Below the pieces are notes generated by a model. That model was not told the DNA's origin. It saw only the letters and a program-made list of their open reading frames with translations, and made no database searches. A stretch of 64,000 nucleotides of DNA from contig NC_085881.1 in the NCBI RefSeq assembly GCF_035222275.1, positions 4,402,001 to 4,466,000 of the forward strand. The letters run 5' to 3'. Made by a program: the position numbers and the translations under genes. Each line of letters starts with the position of its first letter. Position 1 is the stretch's first letter. Positions 1 to 13,412 of the stretch are shown here, in pieces. Origin of the DNA: Podospora bellae-mahoneyi (taxonomy: Eukaryota; Ascomycota; Sordariomycetes; Sordariales; Podosporaceae).

Positions 1-3000
1 TTTGCAATCATTGCCTGCCGCTTTCTGAGGCCATCCCAGGTTCCAGATCCCTCAGTCAACCCGTGCCGCATCATCATGAACCACAGCGTCGCACGCAACA
101 CGACGCTGACCACCTCCTGTCCAGGAACCCGGGGCCCTGCTGCGCCGCCCAACAGCAAACGAGAGCCTCATGACACAGTGGAATTAAGTTGCAATGATAC
201 AGACCAGGAAATCGGTCTTTTCGGCTGCGAACTAGCACCACCAAGACTCAATAATTATCAATTGAAATCCTATTGTGTATGTACCCCTCTGCTACCTGCC
301 TTGCCATATCACACTCATGAGACAGCCTTGTCTCGTCTCATCCTTGGCCTTCCATTCTTCTTTGCATCCCACGTTGCTTCTTTCTGCCTGCATACGGATG
401 TCACTGATGGGCATGTTTGAAACACGATTCTGGTCACAAATCACACAAGGGCCTGGGTGCCGATCTCAGATCTTGATCGAACTTTACTTTTTGCTTTTAT
501 GAGATGCGAATCAAACCCGCATGTCCCACCACACTGAGATTTCTTTTTTTTCCTTGTGTGTCTTCAAACGGCTTCGATCTTGTTTGTGCTTTTTGTGGCG
601 GCAGGCTGCAGAGGAAATGTTCCGATCACTTTTGGGGGCGGGGAAGGCGCGGGGACATAGGATCGTGGTTTTGACTCTCGGCCGAGACACAAAAGAACTT
701 GCAGATTTGTTCATGTCGTCAAATTGAATTGATCATAAAGAAAAAAATTGCAAAGGATAATAGTTGGTGTTGTGTTTGCTTGTGATGCTCGCGTTGTGCT
801 TGCCGAGATAATTGACTATGACAAGATACACAAACTACTATTGCTATATGCCTTGCAAGAGGTTGTAGATCTGTTAGTGAGACATCACCTTACTCAACTC
901 CACCCATACACCACTCACCACCCAGCCTCCAAACACGTTCGGGAACAAAAAAATTCCCAAGCCTGTGATTCATGACAGGTTGGCAACTTCGGCAGCGTCG
1001 AAACCATCCCGAGAAATCCCAGAAGCTTTTTTCTTTCCCGCCATAAGCGATAACCGCGGACTGGAAGCAACTGTTAAAAGCCTGATATTTTCTGACACAT
1101 CATCAATCCTCCAAATCCTACACATGTATGTATGTTCAGCTTCGAACAAAAAGAGCGCAATCTCACCATAATCATCAGATCATTCACCCATTTCGTCCTG
1201 CGGAGGACTTTCCAACCAAGCAATTTCTTCTTCCTTCTCTTTCCCCAATTCCACTGTAACCCTCACCCAAGAAAAGAAGCAACACACCAAAGTCTGGGGA
1301 AATCTGGCTCCAATCGCCGTTGTCTCCATCAAAGACCCCATAACGATGTCACGTTCCCCAGAGAACCCACTGCGGAAAGGCTCCGTTTGGGAGGATAGAA
1401 TCCATAATTTTATTCTGACCGCGCCGGCGAACTTGGTCTCTGGGAGTTGATCGCGGGGCAGGCGATGAGATGGCGAATTGATTTAAAGTAGATTCATATG
1501 CCTCTTGGCCTTTTTGGTTGACAAAACTCCTCGGCATCGTCGGATCACGATTCCCAGGTAATTTTGTCCCTCAGCTCTTCCTCTGGGTCTTGGTATCCGC
1601 GATGTTACTTCAGTCCAAAAACCCCACAACACCGTTTCTCTGACCGTTTTTTGAGGATGTAAAACTGTCGCACTTCCCCAATTCATCACCACCACCACCA
1701 CCATCAGGCAACCTATCTGCGACCTCCTTAAACGACCACACCACACCATCACTATAAACTTTGCATCTTTCCAGTCCGCTTCCGAATTTCCCATACCTGC
1801 CCTCCCCCTATCCCTCCTATTCTCCTGCGTCAAATCTGGCAGCTTACCTTTGCATCCAAATTACCCTGCTTGCTTTTGCTTGCTTGCTTGCGTTTCACCA
1901 GCCCAGCAGCAGCTGCTATATCCCACAGGAAGAGAGAGGGGCGAATGTTGTAAAACAACACACACTTCAGGTTCCCTTCCGCGGGGGATAGATTGATTAC
2001 CACCCAACCCTTCTTCTGTGTAGTTTTTGCCCCCCTTCCACCCAAATAGTTTGAGTGGGGGGTCGCTCTTAACTCAGCCAGCCACAACACCAGCAGTCCG
2101 GCTCGCCCGTTCTCGGTTGTGGTCTGGGGGGTAGCTACCTTATGGAGAACGAACGTCCTAGAATTTTGGGGCGAAGGGAGGGGGTTCTTGGATAGAATAT
2201 ACTCACCAGCAAACTGAGCCGGGTAGCACACGCTCTTTGGTCATACCGGGTCATTAGTTGACTTTCCCCGGTTATACCTGTTTTATGGACTGTTGTGATG
2301 GTGCAACGAAAAAAATTGGGTTGTCAAGAATGCAGTCGGCGGGTGTATACATGGGGAGAAGAAAACCTGTCCAGTGTTACCTTTGAAAGCTCTGATGCTC
2401 AAACCCAGAGAGCTCCGAAAATCCGGAAAGAACAGACATGGCAGCCAGCGAATCAAACAATCGTCCTTCAATGTTGCTTGAGAGCAGCTGGAAGAGACGA
2501 GGGGGGTTGGCACGATGATATTGGCCGAGATATGCTTCCCCTGGGCAACCAAACTATACCTCTTGAATTGGTGGTGCGCGTGGACAACTTTCCCATTCAG
2601 CCCTGCTTGTGAAAGCCTGTTCGTTCTGTACATTAACACCTTTACCACAAAATAGTTGATACACACAAGTAGGTTAATCCATATCATATTCTAACATTAT
2701 GCTACGAAGGATAGTTATTATGTCTAAAATATCTCTAAAGGCCTATTAGCTATCTTGAAAGGCCTATTAACTATCTTTAAAGGCATGGTTTACGATACGT
2801 ATGATATGAGTCCATCTCCTCTGGTGTGCCAATTATTTTGTGGGGAGGATGGATCATAGGGGGTTCGACGAAATAAAAGCCGTAAGATGCGTTGATTGGT
2901 AGCCCCCCGAACCAAAGATCTCACCAGATGGTTCACCGTTTTTGTTCCTTCTGATTGGTAGCGCCCCTGACTTTGTATCCCCGGTAGAAGGGCTCCTAGA

Positions 3001-3178
3001 TTGCTAAGGATGATTCAACGCTTACCTTCCTCATCCGGCTCTCCATCGTTCACAACAGCACATCGTTGCCAAATATCTGCACGTCATGGTATACATCACC
3101 CCAACCGTTTTCACCACACAAAAAACAGCGTCACCATCAAGCAAACCCACATCAAAAAAAAGAAAAAAAACAACCATC
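1..3178. other. Intergenic flank, no supported gene
   Basis: Only short open frames with no recognisable domain occur here, and none joins to another through convincing splice sites. The stretch has mixed composition with CT-rich patches around 1200-1850. It contains the short tandem repeat listed at 2737-2784. It ends in the 3' region of the convergently placed vps3-like gene. Confidence 0.6.
2737..2784. repeat. 21-bp tandem repeat, about 2.3 copies
   Basis: Two adjacent 21-nt units, each beginning AAAGGCCTATTA and ending CTATCTT plus one base, differ at two positions. They are followed by the first six bases of a third copy and preceded by a partial match. The surroundings are AT-rich. No function is evident. 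Confidence 0.75.
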
Positions 3179-6100
3179 TCATTCACTATTCAAACCCCCA
3201 CCACCCCTTCTACCCCCCCAACCTCCCCCAGCCTGTACATACTCCCCCCAGCTCTCCCCTCCCAGCACACCCCCCCCATGAATCATCTCCTCCCCCTCCT
3301 CCTCCCCTCCATTCCCCCCTCCCCTTCCTCCCTCAGGATACTCAACTACAGCCCCCTTCTCCCGCACCCTCTCCACAAACTCAAACCCAACCCTCAAGTT
3401 CTCCGTCCCGCTCAGCGCCCTCGCAACCAACCCCTCACATCTCTCCGCCACCAACCTCCTGAGCCCACTCACCAAAAACTCTGCTATCGTCTCCACAGGC
3501 CAACCATCTGGTATCACCTCCAACACCTCCAAAATATCAAACCAGCCCCCGAATCTCTCCAGCAAATTCCCCGTGCGCTCCACCCTCTCCTCTGGGTCCT
3601 CCAACGCCAAAAACTCGCCGAGCAATGACTTGAAAAGTTGTACCTGCTCCTCGTACGTAGGCGGGAGGGAGCTATCGCTATCGCGGCGTTTGTTCCGACT
3701 ACCAGGTGACAGCGCCGCGCCGCCACGGATACAGTACGAGACTGCAGTGTCATAGTCTCCCAGGCGGTGGACTAGCAACCGCAAGGCATCGCGATGTTGC
3801 CTTGCGCGGCCGGCGAGGATGATCGATTCTGGTACGAGGAGCTGATGGCGGAGTGTGTTGACCCCGTTGTTGTTGGAGTCTTCGTGACCGTTGGGTTGCG
3901 GGATGGTAGATAGCGAGTCGTCTATCCTGGCGCGGATGGCTGTCGCGTTGTAGTCGTGTCCACCGGATAGTAACTGGAGCAACCGTAACCTGCTCTGCCA
4001 GACCTCGCTGTTGGGTGGGGTGTTGTCTGATAGGAAGCGGATGTAAGTTGGTTTAGGGGGGTGGAGGGCACGGTAGGCTTCATAAGAGGCGGCGACCATC
4101 TCCCGGGTTTCTTCGGAGGACTGCAAATCCGTGATGACAATGTCGAGGTAGTACGTGATGAGCTCGTTGACGTAGGCGGTATTGCCTTTGCCGAAGACGA
4201 GGTGCTCGAGGTAGTATGCCACTGCGTCAGGGGCTTCTTCTCGCAAGAGAGCGACGACTTGGCCATGCTCGAATCTGGGAAACCTCCCCTTTTCGTCTGC
4301 GAATACTTGAACACCGAGCTTGGGGTTGCGGCTGGCCAGCCAGATGGCATATTCCTGGACAAGAGCCTGGTTGCTGATGTTGGAGAGGTAGCTCCGGATC
4401 CGTTGCTCGCCATCCCCAAGCTCGCCGCCCTTGTCCTCTTCCCCTTCCATGATACGTCTCCATGTTGCGAGAACTTCGCCTGCCATTTTCTTGTGTTGGT
4501 AGAGACGGCTGAGCACAAAAAGTCTCTGGTAGGTCTCTAGTAAGTCCACCGCGCGGTCGAAACAATCCACACCATGATCAACAAGATCATAAAGTTCCTT
4601 GCGGACAGAGCCGCTTCTTCCGAGCTGACCTAAGGGCGTTTCCTTGTCCAGCTCTAGAAGTACCAAAAGAAGAGATGCATCAACAGTTCTGAAGACCTCA
4701 TCAGATACGCTCCCAAACCCCTTCTTTTTCCTGGTTGCCGTGAGGAACCGGCGAAGAAACTGGAGGACATTGAGCGCTAATGAACTAACGCCCTGATTCT
4801 CTAATCCATCCTGTTCACGGGATATATACTCCTCCACGACAGTTTTGATGCCCCCATATATCCAGATTCCTCGTCTGCTGACAACGATCTCGTTCCGGAG
4901 AGCGGGTATAAGCGACAAGACAACTCTAGCGTCCAAGTCGCCATTAATAAGATGCTCTTCCATTGCTGTCGTCTGACCTTCGGTGAAAGGTGTCTCTGTC
5001 GACGTCAGAAAGGCAACAAGAAGCATGACGCTAGCCCGCTGCTTGATATACCCCAGCGTCATAAATTCAAGCTCCGTCTTCGGTTCCCGCCCCTTTATAG
5101 TCTCTAGAAGTGAGAATATCCGTAATCTGGTTTCAAGAGTGGTTGGCTGAGACTGCTGCTCCCGTGATGCTGCTGCGTCCAAGGCAGCCTCTAATTGCAC
5201 AAGCAGAGGATTTCGAACCGCCCACCATATATTCGCCCCAGCCCATACGGCTAGTCTGGATGAGGTCTTCGCCAGCCTCCGGACAAAGTCCTCGCCTTCT
5301 TTATTGCGATTAGTCTCCCATTCTGGTGGGAGCACCTCGTCATCCGACTCGTCACGGTTGAAGAGTTCTTGTTCCTGTGTTAGCCGTTGAAGGGAAAGCG
5401 CGGTGCGGGAGTCGTTACTTTTTAGCGATACCGTTGGTGTGGTGGATTGTCCCCTGAATGGCGAGAATCGTCTCTGGCACAGCCGTTGTACAATCTGCTC
5501 AAAGTGCATCTCCTCGCTCTGCAGCAGAGAGCGGATGCCTATTGGTGTATTTCCTGGCGCCTCGTTCGAAACTGTGTTGTCCACCTCCAACCACCATTTT
5601 TCTGGCTCGTCCTCGCCAACATTCACATCAAAGCGTTGAATTTCCAGCCCATTATGTAACCCATCCTCGAGCTCTTTAGCCATGGACGCAAGAACATAGC
5701 CTTCCTCTGCCTCACCAAGAGATGGGCGTGATGATGACGGGTCAATAAGTCCACCATCAACCACAATTTCACGTGGATACCTGTCGAATTCCAACGTCGG
5801 CCTTGTTGGATCACCGTCGAGATTCACAAACATGCCAATACCCGGGTCAAGAGGGCCGGTGCCCGTCACGAGAAGAAACTCTTCTGTGGTTGGTGATACT
5901 ATGAGAGGTTTCAACGATACAGTCTCAGGCCTTGCTGGTGACATTGTTCGGGAAGGTGGATTTGCACCGGCAGCTTGTGCTGCTGATACAGCCTGGGGCT
6001 GCGGTGATCGGTTCTGCTGGGCCCGATTTGTGCCATCTTCTCCCGGCGCCGGGCTGCGCGTCGGTGTTGGCGCATCCGTATCTTGGAAGACAGGATCTTC

Positions 6101-7053
6101 AGTTTCCCCTTGCCGTCGTTGTATACCCCTCGAGATGAAATCGCCCAAGCTTGTGCTCCTAGAATGCCCATGTGCATCAGTAGGTGGCCGAGGCGAGGCT
6201 GTAGATGCACTCCTGAAAAGACCTCCATCTGGCGGCCCAGCAATGTTTTGGGCCTGCCCGAAGGGACCTCCTGGCTGTGAGTCGTCAAGTGATGATATGC
6301 TCATGAGCGGGATCTTCAGCTGCCGATCGATATCCACCAATGCATAGCTTCTCGAGTCCGCCACACATGCAAACGAGTCCCTACGCACAGATAGTGTGCT
6401 CCCGGCATAGTCGATGGTTCGGTATACACGTGGAGCATCATCTCCAATCCTCACTACTCTGATCTTGCGGTTCAAGTGCAGTAGTATCGTGACAGATCCT
6501 GATCTGTCGTGCCCCGGCCCAGTCAAGTCCTCGTTCAGATCAATTCCACCGATCCAATTGCAATTCCTGACCGTGGTTCCAAATACTGGGCTTAATTCTG
6601 GAAGTGAATAGAATGATACGGTTGAGTTGCACAACACACATGCCTTGGCGACGCGGGGCAGCAGGAGAATCTGTTGGACACCTGGCCGTGAGCCATTCGA
6701 TGCGCCGTTGGTATCTGAGGATGCTGGTTTCAGTCGTGAGGCGAGGATAAACGTGGGATTTTGGTTCGGGTCGGCCGGGTCTGGTGGGATGCCAAAGAAG
6801 TGAAGCAATTCAGAAGCAGTAGTACCAACATAGAGGTTTCCGTCTGATGATTGGAGACAGTGTCAGCTGCTAATCCACACAGAGGCTGGTACTGGAATAG
6901 CGTACCCAAGTATTCCACGCAGTTGATCTGGATATCCTCCTCGTCACCATTTTCCGACAGGGGGACGCCATGGAGCAGCGGGCGCAAATCGAAGGGTCCT
7001 ATACTAGGCGGCGCTGTGGTTGCCCTGTGGTTCCTGTGCGGTTCAGATGCCAT
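3179..7053 (-). CDS. vps3: Vps3-like CORVET tethering subunit (TGFBRAP1/Vps39 family)
   Basis: Two exons, 7053-6906 and 6843-3179, give about 1,270 aa. The 62-nt intron has GTACG donor, GCTGAC branch and CAG acceptor. Across the junction the frame reads VEYLDGNLYVGTTASELL, the start of a citron-homology (CNH) beta-propeller of roughly residues 15-400, interrupted by a Ser/Pro-rich insert near 190-320. The C-terminal half is helical, with the TGFBRAP1/Vps39-type segments (for example YQHKKMAGEVLATW and AYVNELITYYLDIVI). Known role of the family: the CORVET complex tethers Rab5 endosomes on the way to the vacuole. The last 50 residues or so are Gly/Glu-rich and poorly constrained, so the exact end is less sure. 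Vps39/Vam6 of HOPS is the main alternative. It shares a 430-bp divergent promoter region with the golgin gene. Confidence 0.83.
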
Positions 7054-7483
7054 GGCCTCTCGCGCGACATCGTCGCCGTTTCTGGGAAGATGCTGCGAAT
7101 ACAGTAGGCACTGGTGGTCGTCAACTCCCTCGAATCGTCGTTATATCGAGAAACTTGCTACGGAGAGGCTGACTTCACGATGTGCCTTGTGGCAGGAAGC
7201 TTCCAAGTTGGAGTGCGCCCATTGCACCCCTGTAGCTCACCTGCCAGGTCCCACACATGGGGCTGGGGTGACGAAGCTCCCCCAACTGCATGGAACGGCC
7301 CCACGGCTCGGGCCAAAGTCTTGGCGCCTCACACAGTCCCTGAGCGGCCACCTTTCCAGCTGTTCAGCGGCCGAAACATCAACCTCCAAACCATAACAAC
7401 ATTAATGCTTGCCACACCTCAACACGGCATCCGCTGCCGTCCCCGATAGCTAATCTAGTAATCGCGCCTACAAACACCACGTA
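7054..7483. promoter_or_regulatory. Divergent promoter region, vps3 / CASP golgin
   Basis: This 430-bp gap separates two divergent start codons and should carry both promoters. No clear TATA box was seen. The open frames crossing it are not conserved-looking. Confidence 0.55.
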
Positions 7484-9887
7484 ATGGCAGAAGACACCCC
7501 ATCAGAAGCTCCCGGCGCGGTGGCAGCCGCCGCGCCGGCGACCACGACGACGATAACGTCAACCAATGAATCAGTCAACAAGTTCCAAAACGCCATCTCG
7601 CAATGGAGAAGTAGGCTCATTTCTAGATTCCGAGTTTGAATCAGCACGTGTCTGACTTGCTGCTCCATCAGGTCTCGATTTCACGAGCCTTGTCTCGACC
7701 CTCGACAACACAGCCTCCGAAATCGTTGCCTACCAGCGGGACTCGACAGTGCAGAGAAAAGACCTTGCGTCAAAGACCAAAGAATTCCGAAAGCTGGATG
7801 ATGCGAGCAAGCTTTCTGAAGTAAAGGGTTTGCTAAAGGGTAAGTTGGGATTTTGGTGTTTTGGTCCTGGTTCAAGGGAGGAAGTTGGGGGCTAACAGGG
7901 ACTCTGCTCAGCCTACCAGACGTTCATTGATCTTCTAACCAACCATTCGAAATCTGTCAACTCGGCCTTTTTGCACGCCTATACCTCCCTATCCGAAGCT
8001 CCCGATCCGTATCCATTGCTCGAGGCCTCGGTCGATTCTATGCTGGTGTCTGAAGACACCTTACCAAAGCTTAGTCAGGAGAACGAACACCTTCAGAAAA
8101 CAGTGTCAAGCTTGAATACCCAGCTCGAAGAGACCGAAACGAGATTGCAAACAGAGCGCGACTTGAGGAAGGGGTTGGAAGAGAACTTGGAGACCAAGGT
8201 CAAAGAGGTTGAGGCATCCTGGACTGCGGTGCTGGAGGAGAAGCAGGACAACTGGGCTGCCAAGGAGAAGGCGTTAGAGGACAAGGTCGAGAACCAGGAT
8301 CGTCTTTTGAACGAGATCAAGGCCAGCTATGAAGTCAACCAGCGGTTGGGCAAGGGCGATGGAGAGGAGGGTCAAGGGGGCCATGTCACGAGCGCAGAGC
8401 TGGAGATGGTGCACTCGGATTTGGAGCGCACCAGCGCACGGCTTGCCGAGGTTGAGGCTCGCAACGAGCAGATGAGGCTGGAGCTGGCTCAAGCCAAGTC
8501 ACAGGTTCCTACACAAGCTGCAATTTCATTGGAAGACGACCCCGGGTATATGAGGATGAGATCAGAGAATTCATCACTTATTCGAAAGCTGGAGGCGGCG
8601 CGCGTGGATAAGGAAGGGCTCAAGCGAGGTCTCGATACTAAACTGCGCGCTTTGGAGCGTGAAGTTGGCTTACTCAAAGAAGAGCGGGACAGTTTGAAGG
8701 TCAAGGTGCAAAAATGGAGTGATTATGACGAAGTAAAGCAAGAGCTGGAAGTGCTGAAGAGCATCGAGTTTGCCACTGGCGATGATGACGAAGTACGAGA
8801 CATGTCCACAGACCAGAGCGGCGGACAAGGCAAAGACACCCTTGAGCAGCTCCTTCTTGCGCGCAACAAGAAGCTGGGCGACGAACTCACCATTCTCCGA
8901 GTGTCACACCAAGACCTTCAATCCAGGCTCCAAAACCTCCAAGAAGAGCTCTCCCGGACCAATGCTGAGCTGGAGAAGTCCCAGAACCTCAACGAAAAGC
9001 TCGAAAACGAGCTCTCGACCATCCAAGCCGAGGCACCCAACGCGTTTCCTTCAGGCGCCTCCGTAGCAGGGACCTACGTCAGCCGTTACGCACCTTCAAT
9101 GGCGCCAGGCCGAAGACCAGGCGGAGGCAATGGGCGCACCTCCCCCACCTCCTCCATCATCAGCGGGTTCAACCCCGGCGGAGGCGGCTTTGAAGACAGA
9201 CCCACGGGCGGCAGCAGCGGTGGTGGCATCCTACCCATGATCACGGCCCAGCGTGACCGCTTCAAGAAGCGCAACGCTCAGCTCGAGCAAGAACTAAACG
9301 AAACCCACAAGACGGTCTCGCAGCTCCGTCAGGAAATCGCCGCTCTGCAACGCGACAATTTGAATCTCTATGAGAAAACCCGCTACGTATCTACTTACAA
9401 CCGTGCCGGGCCAGCGGTGGGGGCTTTGACGTCGTCGTCATCGGCCTATTCCAACCCGAACCCAAGTTCGGTGTCTATCGGTGGAGGAGGAGGGGGCGCA
9501 CAAAGCCCGGGGATAGCGCTGGACCGGTACCGCAAGGCGTACGAGTCTAATATCTCTCCGTTTGCGGCGTTTAGGGGGAGGGAGTCGGCGAGGGCGTATA
9601 GGGGGTTGAGTTTCCCCGAGAGGGTGGTGTATTCGGTCACGAGGATGGTGCTGGCCACGAGGGCGAGCAGGAATTTGTTTGCGGTTTATTGTGTTGTTTT
9701 GCATATGATGGTGTTTTATAGCTTGTTTTGGATGGGGACGGGGGATGTGGATAGGCGGGTTGTTGCGGCGGCGGCGGTGGAGGTTGCGAGGAATTTGGGG
9801 GGTGCGGCGGAGGATGTTGGGGATGGAGGAGGAGGGGGGAGTGGAGGGGGGACGGGGAGTTTGTCGGAACAGGGGTTTCAGACCTGA
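7484..9887 (+). CDS. coy1: CASP/Coy1-type Golgi membrane golgin
   Basis: Three exons, 7484-7610, 7672-7839 and 7912-9887, give 756 aa. Joining restores the conserved family block WRSLDFTSLVSTLDNTASEI, then QRKDLASKTKEFRKLDD and AYQTFIDLLTNHSKSVNSAF. Long heptad-like coiled coil fills roughly residues 140-330 and 420-510, with a further segment before the C-terminus. A single hydrophobic segment (about 686-707, starting NLFAVYCVVLHMM) is the tail anchor, followed by an unusual Gly-rich tail of about 50 residues. Known for the family (human CASP from CUX1, yeast Coy1): a C-terminally anchored Golgi coiled-coil protein in intra-Golgi retrograde traffic. Intron 2 has a consensus GTAAGT donor. Intron 1 carries one CACGTG hexamer. 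It is divergent from vps3, another trafficking gene. Confidence 0.93.
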
Positions 9888-12524
9888 TGATGGTGAGGTG
9901 GTGATGGTGGGAAGGTTTGGTGATCAGTTTACAAGAGTTGGTGGTGTGGATGCGAGTCTGCTGGCCGTGAGAATGAACGACAGGCTGCGAGTATGTGTGG
10001 TAGTATACACGCGTCACGAATCTTTGGATTTGATCTTTAGAAACCTTGATAACAGCGAGAATTGGCATGCAAATCACGGTTTGGCAAGTCCGGAGCCCAA
10101 GGACTTGGCTGCGGACTATTGGGCCGAGGGCGGTTGCGGGAGGGAGAGGTGTGGTCGGTAGACTCCGGCGGGCGGCTGGATGATGCTCGGAACCGGGGAT
10201 TGGCTGTGTTGGAAGGCTTTCTTGGTTGCACTGCGGTTTATGTGTGTGGGCCTGGAAAAGATGATGGGTGGCCTCATGTGGCGTCGTACTGTTATACCAT
10301 ATCATTTTCCTTAACAAGTTGTGAAAGGGAAGGAGGTTTGATAATGGGACGGTGGGCGAAAGGTAGAAGAGATATGTTACCATGTTGTAATGAGTTTCTT
10401 GAGTATGGGTAACAATTTAAACCAGATTTGAAGGCTGGTGTTACAGTTTTGTGTGTTTGGGCTGTGTCCTGGTCCCTGGTGCTCATGGGACTGTTGCATC
10501 TTCGGAACCAAGCTGAGCTCAGGCAGCAAATGACCCTCGAATTCCCAGGTTCAGATCCCGTCTTTCCCAGGACAAGAAAATTTGTCTTTCTCCTCGGACT
10601 ATTCAACCTTCCAAGAATCAAGGCATCTGCGGATGTGTCCAATATGTATGTGCCTGTGTGTGCGGTCCTGTGGACGACTTGCCCAAAGTCATAGTGGGAC
10701 TCAGCCAATCAAATCCCAGCATTCCACTTACACAATTCGCCCGTCTGTTGTACAAGCGGCAGACAGTAGCTCGCTTGGATTTTAAACGCTGGCCAACTCT
10801 GCGGCCTGGACTTCCATCCCGAGTGAGGTTGCGTTTTCCCGGCTTTCATGTCCCGTGGGCGCGTGGAACGGGCGGACTCAAGGTCGAGGAAGGTGGCCCA
10901 TTACCTTGAGTTCGGTAGAGATGTCAGTGTGGAAGGTGTAAACGGTTGGCCATCGGGTTGCAGGAGAGCCAAGCATCTCTCCCGCGGCTAGGGACTTGCG
11001 GGGAGGTCATCACTAATTGAATGCTCTTGGAATCATTCCCCATCGGAAGATTCCGCTGGTTGGATTTTGTGGTCCTCTGCAGGTTGTTGAAACGAAACAA
11101 AACCTGCAGAGCAACTGCATCGTGAGTTTGTTCGGATTTTCCTATCTCACGCTGGAATGAATCCCTCAAGGAGGCATGATTGGCATCCAGAAATCTAAAA
11201 GAACGCCGGATACTGAAGCTTCCGTGAGCACCCCTTCCGTCGACAAGGAAGGAGACTGTTGGCAGCGCAAAAATAGGCGCGGACGCGCAGAAAGAGATTT
11301 GGTGAAGCAGATTTGCCCAGAAATTTACCCGCGATTTTGGTCGTTAAAGGAGGGGGAAGGTAATCTGGATAGGTGACCTTCCGTATGCAACATTGATGGC
11401 GAGGGAAGAAGGCTGTTGGACAGCAGGGTCGACCGAAGAGAGCTAAATCGATGAAAGGGTGCACCGGCGGCTAAAAGCTGGTGTTGACAGGGGAAGACAC
11501 GGAAGGTATTTTGGGTAAAAATAGCTGTGCCGCGGTGTAAGCCAGCCAATGAGGTGAGTAAGAATGAGGGCTAATAAAAGTGATTGGCATGCAATAGTGG
11601 GCAAATTTTCCCAATATTACCTTTGGGGGGTGGAAGATCATTAGGTGTACGCCTCACGCCCTTCTAGAATTTCGAGATGTGTCCCAAGGTTTGGGAGATC
11701 ATCGTTGAAGTTGTTAGAGTTGTCGCTGGTCTTTTGGGTAAAGGGAATTAGTGGATAGTAGATTCCGATGAGCCGGATGATCAACGATGGAATGCCCAAG
11801 AAAGGGACTGTCTCCATGTTGTTAAACGGTGGTGGGATGAGGTCTGCCATGGACATCAATTTACACGCTCCACACCCCTCATTGCCAAGGGTGTTTGAAT
11901 TAACTCTGGCGGAAGCGCACGGTCCCAGCGCTTGCAAGACGGGCGACCAGGGTCTGACAGACAGGGGTTATCCAACCCCTCCAACGTCGGTGTCGATCTC
12001 CATCAACCATTCAGAAGACAGCATCCCACTTCTGAGCATGTCTTGTCGTCGTCGTAACTGGGTCTTCGGCGGCTGCTCATCGGGACCAGCGACTACGTGC
12101 GTCTTCGGCCACGGCACCGGGGGCACACGTCTGTCTCTTCCCGCCTCCCGCCTTGCCAAATGTGGGAAGGACGGGTGCTACCCTCCAGCATATCGAGGCG
12201 GTTGGCTGGCCTTTGTGCGCGCCTGTTGTTTCTCGTGGCTTTTGTATATAGCCCATCTTGTTTCCCCAAAGATGGCGTTCGTGATATGCTCTACACCACA
12301 TCCCCTTGCATGAAACATCTGGTCTAGTTCAGACCTTGTTTCCTTTTCAGTATTCCATATCTTTCTTTGGTCTCTCTGTTTGGGTTTCTCTTTTGGGTTT
12401 CCTTTCTTTCTTCGTGATACCCATCGACGACCAGACTCGGCTTATTCAATAGTTGATCTACCTTACCATACAACTCTACCAACCGAGCTCACCTTCTACT
12501 CCCACCACCAGCACACAAACCACC
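9888..12524. other. Intergenic, 2.6 kb
   Basis: No open frame here joins into a recognisable protein. A plus-strand frame at 11768-12313 (181 codons) has no family resemblance and overlaps the promoter of the next gene. Nothing else supported was seen. Confidence 0.55.
12245..12250 (+). promoter_or_regulatory. TATA-like box upstream of the DUF3455 gene
   Basis: TATATA lies about 275 nt upstream of the start codon and is followed by CT-rich sequence typical of fungal transcription start regions. The assignment is by position only. Confidence 0.35.
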
Positions 12525-13412
12525 ATGCGCTGCCCACTTCTCCTAGTCCCTGCGCTCAGCGCTTCTACCTGGGCAGCTCCCGCTTTCCCCAAATTCACCG
12601 CCGCTCTTGCTCCCAATGTCCAGGCCATCTCAGATTACTTCAACATCCTGGCGACCAAGGTCCAAGAAAACCGGGCAGCAGGGTCGGCACCTATCTGCGA
12701 CCTTTCAAAGCTTTCTCTTCCAATCGGTAAGAGCATCACGCACTCGGCAGTTCTGTGAGACATACTAACCCAACAACAGAAGCTGAACCCCTTGGTCAAC
12801 CAACACCTGGTCTCTACCTCAAGCATGTCGCGATTGGCCGCGGAACACAAAACTACACATGCGATCTCAGCAACTCCACTGCCGTGCCACAAGCATTCGG
12901 CGCCCTTGCCACCCTTTACAACGCCTCATGTGTCACATCAGCCTTTCCTGACGTGAGCGCCATGCTTACCCGCGCGTCACTGCACTTTGATGTTGCCGAC
13001 AATGACGCTCTTCAAAGACTCGCCCCCGCGGATCTCCCCGTAAGCGGCATCCACTACTTTACCGACGGCACCACCCCTTTCTTCGGCCTTGATACCCCCC
13101 AATGGCACCTGGGCGAGGGCACCTTCGGCAAGAACGCCAGCACTGCCGCGCCGCTGACTGCCGCCAAGGGCAAGAAGGGAGAGGCTGCTGTTCCATGGCT
13201 CAGACTGGCAGCCAAGGGTACCAACACTGGTGGTCTTCAAGAGGTCTATCGTCTTGAGACTGTCGGTGGCAGCGCTCCTGCAACTTGCAAGGGGATGCCA
13301 GCGTCGTTTGAGATTCAATATTCCACACAGTGAGTAGCCCTCAAGGTTCTCAAGAAACACTAAATCAGTAAACTAACTTTGAAATAGATACTGGTTCTAC
13401 GCCTCTTCATAA
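12525..13412 (+). CDS. Secreted DUF3455 (MAS3-like) protein
   Basis: Three exons, 12525-12726, 12780-13329 and 13388-13412, give 258 aa. Intron 1 has GTAAGA, a perfect TACTAAC branch and CAG; intron 2 has GTGAGT and TAG. The protein opens with a signal peptide (MRCPLLLVPALSASTWA), then the DUF3455 core with the hallmark YLKHVAIGRGTQNYTCD (about residues 80-96), several N-glycosylation sequons, and a short last exon ending YWFYASS. Related fungal proteins are often mislabelled malate dehydrogenase; the rice-blast homologue MAS3 is an abundant appressorial secreted protein. Biochemical function is unknown. It stands alone, with long flanking gaps. Confidence 0.88.

Noticed and set aside
3001-3628. 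Pro-rich plus-strand frames near the end of the vps3-like gene
   Set aside because: Most of them lie antisense to the Gly/Glu-rich C-terminal codons of the Vps3 gene, which read as proline and serine on the other strand.
11768-12313. Plus-strand frame of 181 codons upstream of the DUF3455 gene
   Set aside because: It runs through the presumed promoter and TATA-like box and shows no family resemblance; no splice signals link it to the next gene.
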